Shown: positions 47,022-58,530, numbered from the stretch's first letter. The stretch: DNA of 64,000 nucleotides from Ryuthela nishihirai (GCA_038380435.1 JAWZYU010000013.1:64188446-64252445), one strand, 5' to 3'. Numbers and translations: made by a program. The notes: generated from the letters alone by a model not told the origin.

Positions 47022-47280
47022 CAAATAAATAAAATCTCCCTCAAGCAACTCCTTATCACAGAAATCTTACAGGAGCCTGTCAGCATAATACACTAGAGCA
47101 GAGGTTCCCAAACTTATTTGTCCTACCGCCCCCTTTTCAGAAAAAAAAAATTACTCAACGTCCCCCTGGAAATCAGCAGGACCTCAGCAGAAAGACAACA
47201 CAAATAACCACGTCTTACACGGGACTCGAACCCAGTTCCCTTAGATCAATAGCGAAGAGCGCTACTCGGTGTACCCCGAC
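47022..47280 (-). mobile_element. SINE-B copy carrying a hAT fragment
   Basis: The SINE-B tail and body (47030-47098) and the body and head (47166-47280) are separated by 47099-47165, which begins CAGAGGTTCCCAAACTT. Confidence 0.82.
47099..47165 (+). mobile_element. hAT-like terminal fragment inside SINE-B
   Basis: CAGAGGTTCCCAAACTT followed by CCGCCCCC and CAACGTCCCCCTGG words resembles one end of a hAT family element. A matching opposite end (CGCCCCCCAGGGGGCGG then TTATGGGAA) occurs at about 52155-52193. Confidence 0.6.
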
Positions 47281-48676
47281 AAAAGAATTTGTTTCCGGTT
47301 GCATTGAAAGCTTGAAGAGGACTCACATCCGAGCAATTAGGTTCATTCGTTGCGTTTGGTTAATTGCTTCTCAGCGTAGAAGTTTAGCGGAAAAAGAAAT
47401 TAAAAAAAAATCATTTTCATTTCTTAAAGTAACAAATAAAAATAATAAGCTTTTTTTTATATTGAAAAAGTATTATTTTTATTCATTATTATATTAATAT
47501 TATTAAATTAAATGTGACTTTTCAGATTCTGATTGTAGCTTAGAAATTGATGTAAGCGATTGGCATATCTATGTTTTTACATTAATTAACAGAATATCAT
47601 TTAAATATATGGTTGTGTTGGGTTGTTTTACCTCTGGGCGGCACTTTTTTGCACACCATGGGCTAAATGGCCAGGTCATATGGACCCCGAAGACTCAGAG
47701 AAGGTTGCGGAAGGGGACCCACTGGAACAGCTGTTGGGAGACAGATGGTAGCCTCCCATCAAGGCCATACAACGTGTTCTTTAACGTGTACAGGATATGG
47801 CTCTCTCCCGCACACGGAACCACGGCATAACGTCCCATACGACGGACGGTGTCTTTTCCAAGCCCATCGGTGTCCCCTACTGACCGTGGATAGGGCGGGG
47901 AATTTTGCGGAGATAAACCTCAACGCTGACCCGGCTCGAACCTGGGAACTACAGATTACAAGCCTGCCCCCCCCCCCCCGCCCCATATGGTTGTATTACC
48001 CTAAATATATTACTACATTGTTATTTATTCCAACCCTAGAGTTTTTTCTTCAATATTCTGCAATGCAGTGGAATATCCCAAGTAAATCCTCATTCTCCCC
48101 TCCTAGCAGCATTTATTATCCAAGTCTAATACTATATAGTTTAGATGTGTACGAATGGGATTGTTTCAGGATGCATGGGTTTCAATAATGTGTTTTTTTT
48201 TTAAATATAGTAAAAAAGAGATATTCATGCAAAAAAAATTCTTTATGATGAAGGCAGACAGGCCCGAATCTATAAAAAAAAATCGAGGGGGGGGGGAGGC
48301 AAGAAGCACAATCGAGCTGTAAAAAGGTAAGGTAAGTAAAAATGCAAGAGATTGAATTTCCAATATAGTATAACATTTCCTCTTTCGTTTTACAGTTTCT
48401 TTTTTGCTTCTTAAAAAAATGCATCAAATATAAATAAGTTTAAATGTAAACAGCTGTAAACTGCACTTAATTTAAAAATTCATAGTGAATTTCTCATTGG
48501 GTGGCGAAAGCATTTTATTTTAATCAATCAGTGGCGGTCAGCATTTTTTTTTTCTAAGAAACAATAAGCAAAACACAGTGATTTGTATTTTTTTAGTAGT
48601 TGAATATTGCATACTTTTAATACCATAACAGAAACGTAAATTTCATTTGTATTGGCTTCATCTTAGATTGAACGTT
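47160..48676. repeat. segmental duplication, block 1, copy 2
   Basis: Matches 6532-8038 at high identity, including the SINE-A with the same TSD and the poly-G tract. Confidence 0.85.
47617..47984 (-). mobile_element. SINE-A copy (duplicate of that at 6962)
   Basis: Flanked by the same ATATGGTTGT at 47607-47616 and 47985-47994. The head is shortened: a poly-C run replaces the A-box region. Confidence 0.92.
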
Positions 48677-48731
48677 GGGTTGGGTTGTTTTACCTCTGAG
48701 CGGCACTTTTTTGCACACCATGGGCTAAATG
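48676..48731 (-). mobile_element. SINE-A tail fragment at the duplication junction
   Basis: Only the tail-proximal 56 bases (GTTGGGTTGTTTTACCTCTG to GGGCTAAATGG) are present, exactly where 8039-9446 of copy 1 is missing. Confidence 0.85.
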
Positions 48732-49735
48732 GTGAGCAAGACGCAGTTTGTGTTTGTAGATTGCATGTTAGTTGCTTTATTGGCTAAGTGCAGAGGGAAA
48801 TAATGAGAGGGACCCAGTGGCTTCAGATGTAGGTCTACGATGATGTAGAGGCCAAATGGCCGTATTAGCAATTGGACTAGATTTGGAGGCCAGTTTACTT
48901 TCTACATCATTAACTAGATTAAATATACTACGTTTTATTTTCATTTGTTCTGAAAGTGAAAATGTTTTGACTGTTTGAGCTATTGACAAGAAGAAATGAA
49001 GTAAGGGATCATCAGTATCCTTGTCCATTTTACTGCCTTTTGATTTAAGGTAATCTTGAAAAACACTTGCTACTGTGGGTGTCTCTTGACGAGACAAGCG
49101 AATTCGCTTTCTTGAATATCTTACATTTTGATTTCTTGTTGTTGGTGTCGGGTGCGAACAGTTTGCAGATACGCTACAATCAGATACAGCAGCGTTATTT
49201 GCAGATTGAATATCTTCATCATCAGAATTGACTGCAGGCACATTCGATAATTGTGTTTCGTTACCATTAAAGAAATGTGGTAAAAGAAAACTCAGTTCTT
49301 TTTCATACTTCGGCGGTTTCATGCTGGTCCACTTTTTGTTTTCCGCAGTTTAATTGCTTTTCGGAAGTTGTCTCTTACGCGTACCCATCGTTCCCTGCAT
49401 TGCTCACCTGCAAAAATATTAAGGTAAATTACACAGTAAAGTAACTGATGCACCGATAAGAAATACAATGCATGATATTCGGATATTTTCAAACCGCTTT
49501 TTTGACTGATGTTACAATTGTTTTGACATTCTAATCATGAACAATCTGGTACCAATAATTTGATTAAAAAAAATAACTTCCTAAAATAAATTTTAAGAAG
49601 TTAAAACGGTTATATAAATATGAATAATGCAAAAACATATTTTTCCATTCTTTTTCGAGCAAAATATATAGCAATATAAAAAATAATGCAAATAAAATAG
49701 AATTAAAATCTAAGAGGCAGTCACGTATTCGTATT
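48732..49735. repeat. segmental duplication, block 2, copy 2
   Basis: Matches 9447-10594 of the Harbinger element without the SINE-B. Confidence 0.85.
48777..49407 (-). pseudogene. MADF-BESS protein exon 2, duplicate copy
   Basis: Starts after the TTTGCAG acceptor (exon from 49407) with GEQCRERWVRVRDNFRK and hits the same KSGPA stop as the other copy. It is then open for 181 codons from 49322 (MKPPKYEKELSFLLPHF). Unlike the 9.9-kb copy it keeps the BESS-type helix pair (DDPLLHFFLSIAQTV, then MKIKRSIFNLVNDVE), a protein-interaction motif that commonly follows MADF. Exon 1 and the nuclease gene are not present here. Confidence 0.8.
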
Positions 49736-51034
49736 CTTCGCACCCCCTGCGAAAATCGAGCTGTCATACTAAATCTCAAACTTCATTTCTGCTTTGAAAT
49801 CCAAAACTCTTGCCTTTGCATAATTTTATTTCAGTCCTTTATTTCATGTCCGGCACCAAAAAATTAAGTTTTCAAAAATGTAAAATCTCCTACTATTTAG
49901 TTTTGTAAATGAGAAATCATACACAAGTGAGATTTCCCAAAACTGAATTTTCGGACTCCTCTCAAAACAAAAATCTCGGACCTCCCCAAAACAATCTCTC
50001 TCCCACTGAAACGAAATTTTCGGATTGTTCTGAAGCTAAATCCGGCCTTGCGGGTTAACTATCTTCTTTTGAAGGGAATACGAACTCAGCGACTGATTGC
50101 ACTATCCATGTATTTCAGGTTTATTGTCTAAGTTTTAAGGTGTTTAAAGGTAGGCCAGTTTTTTAAATTTATTTTTCATTTTTATTATACCACAAAAAGA
50201 TGCAGAAATCAAATCCTGCCCACAAAAATTTTATTTTGTTTTACTCCATTGTAAACAGCGGAAAGAAAGAAATTTGAAATATTCATAAAATAATTTCACA
50301 TAATTGATATAAAGATATGAAATTAATCTTGGAAAGACTTTTACTCTTAAAAACCTTAATTTTTCAATAATCCAGATTAAGGAAAAAAATTGAGGCTCAT
50401 ATTGTTTTCAAAAAAATATAGCACTCGATTTTAAACTTTTGCCCAATATTTTTCTCTTTTGCGTTTGTCTTTGGCTTAGAAAAAGTTGATAACTATTTAT
50501 CTATTCCATGGTATTATGATTTTTCCCAAATGTCAGAGCAATTTGCAAGTGGATTAAATATTTTGTTTACAATGCTGACCAAAAAATAAGCTGTCTAAAA
50601 AACTAATATCTTACTAGATTGAAATTTTATGGGGAGCAAAAAGGGAAAAATGACTTTTTTATATTATATATTATACTAATCGGAAATAGTGTAGGACAAG
50701 TAACGCTTAAAAAGCTTTTAAAATATTAATTTCTAAAGATATAATTTGTCCATTAATTTATGTTAATAGGAGCGTTACTAAATATTTTACTTCCCTATTT
50801 CCTTTTCCCACTCCCACACTCATTTGGGAACTTTGTGAAGTTCTCTATCGCCATGAAGTTAAAACATATAATTCTTAAAATTATCACAATTTTAAATAAA
50901 AAAAAGAAAATTATATTAAAAATATTTTAAGAGAAAAAAATAAATGTTACGAAAATATGAATGCCATTTCTCTTCTGATAAAGATATAGTAAGCGTTAAA
51001 ATAATAATATGGAAATCGCAAAGATCAACAACAA
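49736..51034. other. no gene recognised
   Basis: AT-rich. 49900-50040 has repeated CTCGGAC/TTCGGA words next to AAAAC runs (a degenerate simple repeat). Confidence 0.45.
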
Positions 51035-51232
51035 AAATAAAATAAATACCCCCTCAAGCAGCTGCTTGCCACAGAGGTCTGACAGGAGCCTATCAGTTTA
51101 TATACCACAGTAGAAGATCTGAGAGGACCTCAGCAGAAAGACAACACGGACATCCATGCCTTATCCGGGGCTCGAACCCAGGTCCCTTAGATAAGTAGAC
51201 AAGCGTGCTAACCACTCGGCCATGGGACGGGA
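51035..51232 (-). mobile_element. SINE-B copy, full length
   Basis: Tail at left, head at right ending GGCCATGGGACGGGAC. It faces the copy at 51351 head to head. Confidence 0.9.
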
Positions 51233-51350
51233 CCAATCCACTAGCAGAAATATTTTGCAGTGTTTGACCCAACTTCCCTACAAGCTTCGCTCCTACCCTG
51301 CTTTGCCTCTGGTGGAAAGTACTACCGTTATTACACTGTACAACGGGATG

Positions 51351-51567
51351 AGCCGTCCCGTGGCCGAGTGGTTAGCACGCTTGGCTACTGATCTAAGGGA
51401 CCTGGGTTCGAGCCCCGGATTAGGCATGGATGGCATGGATGTGTGTGTCGTTTTTCTGCTGAGGTCTTGCCATCCTCTCAAATCTCCTACTGTGGCATAT
51501 AAACTGACAGGCTTCTGTCAGACCTCTGTGGCAAGCAGCTGCTTGAGGGGGTATTTATTTTTTTATT
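51351..51567 (+). mobile_element. SINE-B copy, full length, 12-bp TSD
   Basis: 217 bp from the head AGCCGTCCCGTGGCCGAGTG to the TATTTATTTTTTTA tail, flanked by TACAACGGGATG at 51339-51350 and 51568-51579. GGCATGGAT is duplicated in the body. Confidence 0.94.
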
Positions 51568-51579
51568 TACAACGGGATG

Positions 51580-52109
51580 CAAGCGAATACTGTCACTGCC
51601 ACTTTACCGCTCCCCCGAGGGAAGGGTTGACGACGCCCCTTTTTGCCACCCTCGTTAATCCCTCATTGCCATTCTCATTGCTAATCGTTCAGAGGGGGAA
51701 TGCAATACTGAAAACTCACGGCCGGCAAGCTGGATCCTGGCGATAGTAGTATTCGGACAGCTTAGTAGCCAAGGGGTTAAGCGAATAAACAGAAAGATGC
51801 AGTGACAAATTTGCGTTCTTTTATGTATCTATATTTCTACCTACATCCTAGAACATAGTAAAGAAAGATGTTGTTGTAAATAAGACACCTTGAAGCTTGA
51901 AATTATAAAATTATTTATTAAAATCAACCATAGTAACATTCGCATTACACACAGAAAATTGAGATAAAGAAGGATAATTTTATGTGTTTATTTGGAAAAT
52001 AAAGTAATCACTACGACTTTAATTCTATGTTACACAACAGATGAAACATGTACGAAAGGTTTTTCAAAATTTTCTTCTCTTCCCTTCTTTGTTTATGCTT
52101 CCACCGCCC
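51580..52109. other. no gene recognised
   Basis: Unique-looking sequence after the SINE-B; no supported frame. Confidence 0.4.
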
Positions 52110-52193
52110 CCCAATTGCACCCGAGGCTACTACCGACCCCCTGGATCGTTCCAGCGCCCCCCAGGGGGCGGTATCGCCCATTATGGGAAATAT
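52110..52193. mobile_element. hAT-like terminal fragment
   Basis: CCGCCCCCC, CCGACCCCCTGG and CGCCCCCCAGGGGGCGG followed by CCCATTATGGGAA look like the opposite terminus of the fragment at 47099. It abuts the LINE directly. Confidence 0.55.
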
Positions 52194-53766
52194 TGTTCTA
52201 AAAAATGTGGTTAGTTCTACTCCCATTGTTTGCAATGATGATAGATGCATTACTGGCTTTAATGTTGGCCCTATAATACAGTCTGAAGTAATTTTGGCTC
52301 TTTTTAAACTTGTACTACATAAATCCTCAGGTGTAGATGAAATTACTACGGAAATGCTTAGAGTTGGGAATGTTTCGGTTACCACACGGATGACTGAAAT
52401 TTTGAATATCTTTTATGATAAAGGCATTGTTCCTAAGGATTTTACCAGAGTTATTATTATCCCTATATTTCAAAAAGGTGATCGCAGTTCTTGTGATAAC
52501 TATAGGGGTATCAGCCTACTCTCTGTTCCAGGTAAAGTTCTTTCCATGATTGTGCTTAATAGAATTAATAATCTGATTGATTGAAAATTGCGTGATGAGC
52601 AATGTGGATTAAGAAGTGGTAGGGGATGTGTGGATCAGATATTTTCACTTAGGCAGATTCTTGAGAAATGTTTAGAGTTTCAGAAACCTTTGGTTGCCAG
52701 CTTTGTTGATTTCAAAAAGTTAGTTAACGTAATGAAACAAGTTAGTTAACGTAATGAAAGCTCTCTATAATAACACTGAATTGTATGTGGGAGTTGGTAT
52801 GGCTTGTAGCAATTGGTATAGCATTGCTTCTGGTATTTGACAAGTATGCATTTTGTATGCTTTTCTTTTTAGTTTGGTTATCGATTATATTATGGGAAAT
52901 TCACTTCAAGGGAAAGATTTTGGCCTTAAATGGGCTGGAGATACGAAAATTTCTGATTTAGATTATGCTGATGATTTAGCCCTTTTGGCAAATGATGTTG
53001 ATGAGATGAACTCTTTCATTCAAGCTGTTTATGAAACTGGTAGTAGAGTAGGTTTGGTTATAAACAGAGAGAAAACTAAAGTGATGAAAATTGGTCAGGC
53101 AGGCTGTGATTCAGTTAATCCGAATGATTGCAGTCTTGAACAGGTGTCACAGTTTAATTATCTTGGGAGCTATGTAACAGATACTGGTGATGTGCAGCAT
53201 GAGATTAACTGACGAATAGGGATTGCTGCGGGGACTTTTAAGAATCTATGGAGAGTGTGGAGAAATAGGCGTATACACCTAAAGACTAAAATTAGGCTGT
53301 ACAATTGTTTGGTTTTTTCTAGGGTTATGATAGTGAAACTTTTATGCTTTCTAAACAATATAACAAGAAACTTGATGCTTTTGATTCTAGATGCTTACGC
53401 GGTATATTAGGTATTAGGTGGTTCAATTTGTAACTAAAGATGAGGTTAGGCAAAGGAGTTGGCAACCTCCTTTAAGCAGCATATTGTGCAGAGAGAGACT
53501 CCGCTGGTTTGGCCATGTTGCCCGTATGAATAATTATAGATTGGCAAATAGGGTTATGAACAGTGTGCCTAGAGGCCTCAGAAGGAAGGGGAGACCTAGG
53601 ATGCGGTGGGCAGACAATGTCAAACAGGACCTTGTTAGAATTGGTATGCAGTGGCCAGATGCAGTAGATGTAGCTCAGGATAGACTTGCTTGGAGAACTA
53701 AATTGCACGGTCTGGTTGGACCTCCGTAGCACATGGCTGCTTGAGGAGGAGGAGGATGACCTATAG
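52194..53766 (+). pseudogene. L1x LINE reverse transcriptase with internal deletion
   Basis: Same family as 17342-18880. Reading pieces: about 52194-52583, ending in a stop (RINNLID then stop); the GCVDQIFSLRQIL region; a deletion of the KAFDSVDR segment after SFVDFKK (near 52717); DYADDLALLAND (catalytic box); and the C-terminal RERLRWFGHVARM region (about 53490-53527) through LHGLVGPP. The element ends GCTGCTTGAGGAGGAGGAGG. The first catalytic Asp segment is lost, so it cannot be active. Confidence 0.88.
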
Positions 53767-55090
53767 AGTCAGTAGTGTATTTTAAAAATATGTTTGGGAA
53801 GGATTTGAATTTTTCAAAAGTTTAAAGCATAGGCAATCAATATTTAGACAAGTTAGTGATAATGTTTCATTAAAGCTGTAGGGCAGTTTAAAGGAAAACA
53901 ACTGCATTGGCTAAGTACATGGTTATACATACTCTTAGACATTGTTACAGAATATTGCCAATTTAAAAAAAACAATTAATAAGTAAATAAAAACTAGTGG
54001 TGCATTTTGCATCAATGCTTAATAGTTTCTAAATGTTTCAAAAGCATAAAATGCAAATAATTGTTTGAAACGTATTGCCCACAAACGTCCTCCTTAAATT
54101 CGCCGCTGTGTAGAGTGGTTTTATCTAATATGGAGCCGAAAAGGAAATGCACAATTGCGAGGAGATAGGAAGTATTGTGGGGGGGGGGGGGGGGCTCAGT
54201 TGAAACGTATCTGGGTTCGACTCTCTGGATGTCATGGCTGTGTGTTCGCGCAGGGCTGAATCTAGGAAGAGGAACGAGGGATCCTTTCCCTTCCTTTGCT
54301 GAATTGATTATTTGATTGGTTCTTTTTTATTTCAACCAATATATTGACATGGTGGATTGACCGACCCTGCCTTCTTAAAGGATCTAGAGGGGAGGGGGGA
54401 CTTTTAGCTTCTTTGTACCCCTCCTAGATCGTTTGAGAGAGACTAGAAGAGATCCTTTCAGAATGCTAGTAACTGGAACGGAAGTAGAAAAATTATTAAA
54501 TATATATTACACGCATTTTTTTAACAAAATGTTTCAAAAAACACTAAAACGAAGAGGGAAATTTTATACCATAAATTTTATTCCTGCTCGATTTTGGTCT
54601 CTTCCATTCGGACTGCTTGACTCAACAAGAAATTTAAATGTTGCATACTTCTAATACCAAAACGTAAACCTTAATTTCACTTGTCGTAGCCTCATATCTG
54701 GGAGAATGCGCCCATGTTCTGCATACTCGCCTGATCCATCATCGTAATCGAGCCCAGCTATGTACACTAGGGTCCAAAAAATAATTCCAAACTGTTAAAC
54801 ATCACAGAAACGACTGAAATTATTCGCATTGCATTTTATGTGCCAATGAAATAAATCATAAGAAAAATCGTAAGCCTCCTAAAAATCATCTGACCAAAAA
54901 ATTTACCTACGTGACTCTAAAAGCTAATCAGGAGGTGGGGGGGGGGCTATGAAAGCTGGCTCCGATTTTACGCCATTCATTTCCTGTTAAGTAAACGTTG
55001 GGGGGGGGGGGGGGCGTTTCGTAACAATAGTATGGGCATAATAGTATTACACGTCGTAGCGCAATCGGTATATTAAGAGTCCGGCCGATC
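53767..55090. other. no gene recognised; long poly-G runs
   Basis: Poly-G runs at about 54179-54194 and 55001-55014. 54640-54705 resembles the unique part of the segmental duplication near 7968-8035 (TTGCATACTTTTAATACC and following), so a shared old repeat is likely. Confidence 0.45.
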
Positions 55091-55129
55091 CCAGATCGAC
55101 ATGTCTAAGATTATAAATATCTCACAATC

Positions 55130-56260
55130 AGTACTTTAAAGACTTTGAAACCGCTCCCAACAAACAGGAGACGTTACCGTAGAAGAGTGCAAGGTCGTTC
55201 AATAGTGGCAACAGCGCAGGATGACTAATGATCTTGCACTAAGAGACAGACGTCATAGGAAGATGTCAGCCAGGTGACTCTTTGGAACTCTCTGCAGCTA
55301 TTGGGAGGAGAGTTCCGAAGCATACTGTTTACAGAAGGCCTTCACCAGAGAGAGACGATCGACGAAACGACCCAAGATTTGTATTCCCCTCGATTCCCTT
55401 TCCCACAGGAGAGCCCGACTAACATGGTGCAGATAACATCATGATTCGACCCCAGACTAATGGACGCATTTGCTCTTCACCGACTACTCCGCAAAATTCC
55501 CCGCCCTGCCCACGGTCAGTAGGGGACACCGATGGGCTTGGAAAGGCCGCCGTCCGTCGGATGGGACGTTAAGCCGTGGCTCCGTGTGCGGGAGAGCCAT
55601 ATCCTGTGCACGTTAAAGAACATTCTGGATGGCCTTGACGGGAGACCTCCATCTGTCTCCCAACAGCTGTTCCAGTGGGTCCCCTCCCCCTCCCCCCAAC
55701 CTTCTCTGAGCCTTTGGGGTCCATGTGACCTGGCCATTTAGCCCATGGTGTGCAAAAAAGTGCCGCTCAGAGGTAAAACAACCCAAACAACCCAACTCTT
55801 CACCGACTAATTGAGATCCAATCTTCAGATTCATTCTCGACGTGTTTTGATCTGGAGAGAGCAAGGAACTAGGAATTATGTCAAATGGATGGATGCAAAC
55901 CGCTCTATGTATTTGTCGAATGCACTCTCACTAGCTGACCTCCAGTTTCTTTTGATGAACTATAATTCCAGCCATCGTAGGGCTCAAACAGTGGATGAAT
56001 TCTTCAATGAGGATATTCAGCGAATGGAGTAGTCAGTCTATTCTCTAGACGTGAACCCTACAGAGCATGCGTTGGATGCTCCGAGGAGACAGTGAAGAAC
56101 GTTAACTTCCTCCAAGAACCTTCTACGAGCTCCGATTTGTTCTCCGGGAATAGTACGATGCACTACCACTAGACCTTATGATCAGCCTCTAAACAGTATT
56201 AGAAGTCGTTGCGATCCATATGCAGATTTTCGAAGTCATATACGGTGTTAACCTGTCTGT
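55130..56260 (+). pseudogene. Tc1-like transposase, SINE-interrupted
   Basis: Pieces in order: DLALRDRRHRKMSAR, FGTLCSYWEESS, RRARLTWCR near 55408-55440 (before the SINE-A), then IHSRRVLIWREQGTRNYVKW (55820 on), MNYNSSHRRAQTVDEFFNED standing for the D-HRA-VDEF segment, IQRMEWSVYSLDVNPTEH (the PDLNPIEH motif with the catalytic Glu in TEH) and a degenerate C-terminus. Stops and frame changes are frequent. Confidence 0.82.
55487..55795 (+). mobile_element. SINE-A copy, 5'-truncated, 14-bp TSD
   Basis: 309 bp without head, flanked by CTCTTCACCGACTA at 55473-55486 and 55796-55809, inside the Tc1-like pseudogene. Tail AACCCAAACAACCCAA. Confidence 0.94.
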
Positions 56261-56649
56261 TCTGCTGAAAGAGGTTTCTTAGCTGCGGACACTCCTACAT
56301 GCATTTGCATAACACAAGCAAATCACGGGATTGGTTTGCTATATGCCTCATTGTTTGTTGCATCTTGCATACACAACGAGAAATGTCAGACTACAATGAC
56401 AACGGATAAGCTAAAAATAAGCAAATATAAGTTTATTAAATTCTTAAAAGAATATTTAAAAAAATTAGATATTGCTAGATTCGCGAGGAATTTCAACAAT
56501 TAAGTAGAAAGAAAACTTCAGTTGTTTTGAGGTAGGTGGTTGTCTACTTCCACAAACTGAGATTGCTCTACTAAAAAAAAATAGATAAAAAAAGAAAAAT
56601 TTAAATATTGCAAAACAGTTAAAACATTCTTTGAATGAAAAAAAAAATA
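56261..56649. other. no feature
   Basis: AT-rich, nothing recognised. Confidence 0.4.
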
Positions 56650-57370
56650 TTGGGTTGGGTTTTTATCTCTGAGTGGCGTTTTTTGAACAAAATGGGCTGA
56701 ATAACCAGGTGACAAGGAACCCAAAGGTCCAGATAAGGTTGAGGGAAGAGGAAGCTATTAGGAGGTTGAGGGAAGAGGAAGCTATTAGGAGGTTGAGGGA
56801 AGAGGAAGCTATTAGGAGGTTGAGGGAAGAGGAAGCTATTAGGAGGTTGAGGGAAGAGGAAGCTGTTAGGAGGTTGAGGGAAGAGGAAGCTATTAGGAGG
56901 TTGAGGGAAGAGGAAGCTATTAGGAGGTTGAGGGAAGAGGAAGCTGTTAGGAGGTTGAGGGAAGAGGAAGCTATTAGGAGGTTGAGGGAAGAGGAAGCTG
57001 TTAGGAGGTTGAGGGAAGAGGAAGCTATTAGGAGGTTGAGGGAAGAGGAAGCTATTAGGAGGTTGAGGGAAGAGGAAGCTATTAGGAGGTTGAGGGAAGA
57101 GGAAGCTATTAGGAGGTTGAGGGAAGAGGAAGCTATTAGGAGGTTGAGGGAAGAGGAAGCTATTAGGAGGTTGAGGGAAGAGGAAGCTATTAGGAGGTTG
57201 AGGGAAGAGGAAGCTATTAGGAGGCGAATGGAAGTCTCGGCCATCCAATGAGTTCTTTAAAATTCCCCTGGTATGGTTCTCTTGCTGATGGGGCCAAAGT
57301 TTTAAGGCCCATCTGAAGGGTGGCGGCCTCCTTTCTAAGCCGCATCCCCTTTCTGATCGAGGGCAGCAGG
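56650..57370 (-). mobile_element. SINE-A copy with an expanded internal minisatellite
   Basis: Left flank (GGGTTGGGTTTTTATCTCTG to CCAGATAAGG) and right flank (CCATCCAATGAGTTCTTTAA, then CTGAAGGGTGGCGGCC, then CTTTCTAAGCCGCATCCCC) are SINE-A in order. The array lies where SINE-A has GAAGGTTGGGGGAGGGGACC to GTTGGGAG. The head is missing. Confidence 0.85.
56739..57224 (+). repeat. 27-bp minisatellite, 18 copies
   Basis: Unit TTGAGGGAAGAGGAAGCTATTAGGAGG, written here as TTGAGGGAAGAGG plus AAGCTATTAGGAGG. The only variation is A/G at one position in three units (Ile to Val in translation). 27 is a multiple of three with no stop in several frames, which creates open frames of 193 (+), 193 (-) and 262 (-) codons. 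These are repeats of LREEEAIRR or PPNSFLFPQ and are not regarded as genes. Confidence 0.96.
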
Positions 57371-57399
57371 GTGGGTTGTCCTTTATTAAACAGGAAAAT

Positions 57400-58518
57400 T
57401 CGATCAAGAATAAAGAAACAACAACAACAACCTAATTAATAATTCAGTATTCATTCCCTACCAAATAAGAGGTCTCTATGCACTTTGTTTGTTAATGGAT
57501 CTTACTTTTAACCAGACTTCTGCAAAGTGAAATTGCAACTGGTTTGGGTCAGGCTTTGGTCTTCAAATGCAGAAACCTTTTTTTGCTTTCAACTAGTTAC
57601 AGACCTAGCATTTTATATAAAACACGTAAAAGCATAACTTGGACTTCCAGTTCAGCCGGGGCCGTCGTGAAGGAACTGACCTGCTCCAACGAATCGTGAC
57701 GTCAATAGCGTGGGAAGCTACCAAAGCGCATTGAAGCTCTAGGAAATCTAGTTTTCTTAGGAAATTATATTCCTGTATATATCTTAGGAAATAATTACTA
57801 GGAAATTCTGTTTTCCTTTATATTCGATACATTTTCCCAAATATCGTTCGAAAACATTTACAATTGACATCTCATGAATTAAAACAAATAAGTTTATTTT
57901 TTTTCAATGAAATTTTGCCAAATAAATTTTTATAGTCATGCTGCTGATAGCTGTAGAATTAAACGGTATATTTATTTAAATTACTTTTATTTAATAAATA
58001 ATATTTTAAAGTTTTTTTGCTACTGATAGTTGTAGATTAAAGTACTAATGTAGTACTTTAATCTACAACTATCAATTAGTACTACAATAGCAATTAGTAC
58101 TAATGTTAAAGTACTAATGTAGATTATATTTCTATAATTTTATTCAAAATCAGATGAATAATAAAACTTTTGCAATGCAGTTTCACATCTTACAATGAAA
58201 ACACAAAATATTTCTACCTGATTTTTATATAAAAGCGAAGGTTCATGATACAAAATTGCAAACACAACAAAAATGACGCAAATATTATACAACTTTTATA
58301 TCTCCTCTAGGATTAATGTTTTTTAAACATCTTGCACTTTAAAAAAAGAGAATTATGAATTACTTTTAAACAATAATTTCGCACTAATAGGGAAACTGAA
58401 TCATAAATGTTTGAATAAAAAGAAATCTTTGATTATTATTTGCTCAAACATCTCAGCAAATAAACAGGACAAAATATTCTAATAAGTCATGAGTTTCTCT
58501 TACGCAATATTTTGAACT
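57400..58518. other. no gene; one perfect hairpin
   Basis: AT-rich. 58025-58047 and 58051-58073 are exact reverse complements with a 3-base loop (ATG). Otherwise nothing recognised. Confidence 0.5.
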
Positions 58519-58530
58519 ACTGTTTCAAGA

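Noticed and set aside
54179..54194. Poly-G/poly-C runs as functional G-quadruplexes
   Set aside because: Plain homopolymers occur at many places, often in SINE-related or poly-C repeats; no evidence of function, and their lengths are prone to sequencing error.
56619..57407. Long open frames (193-262 codons) on both strands, with coiled-coil-like or Pro-rich repeats
   Set aside because: They are forced by an 18-copy, 27-bp stop-free minisatellite inside a SINE; both strands are open at once.
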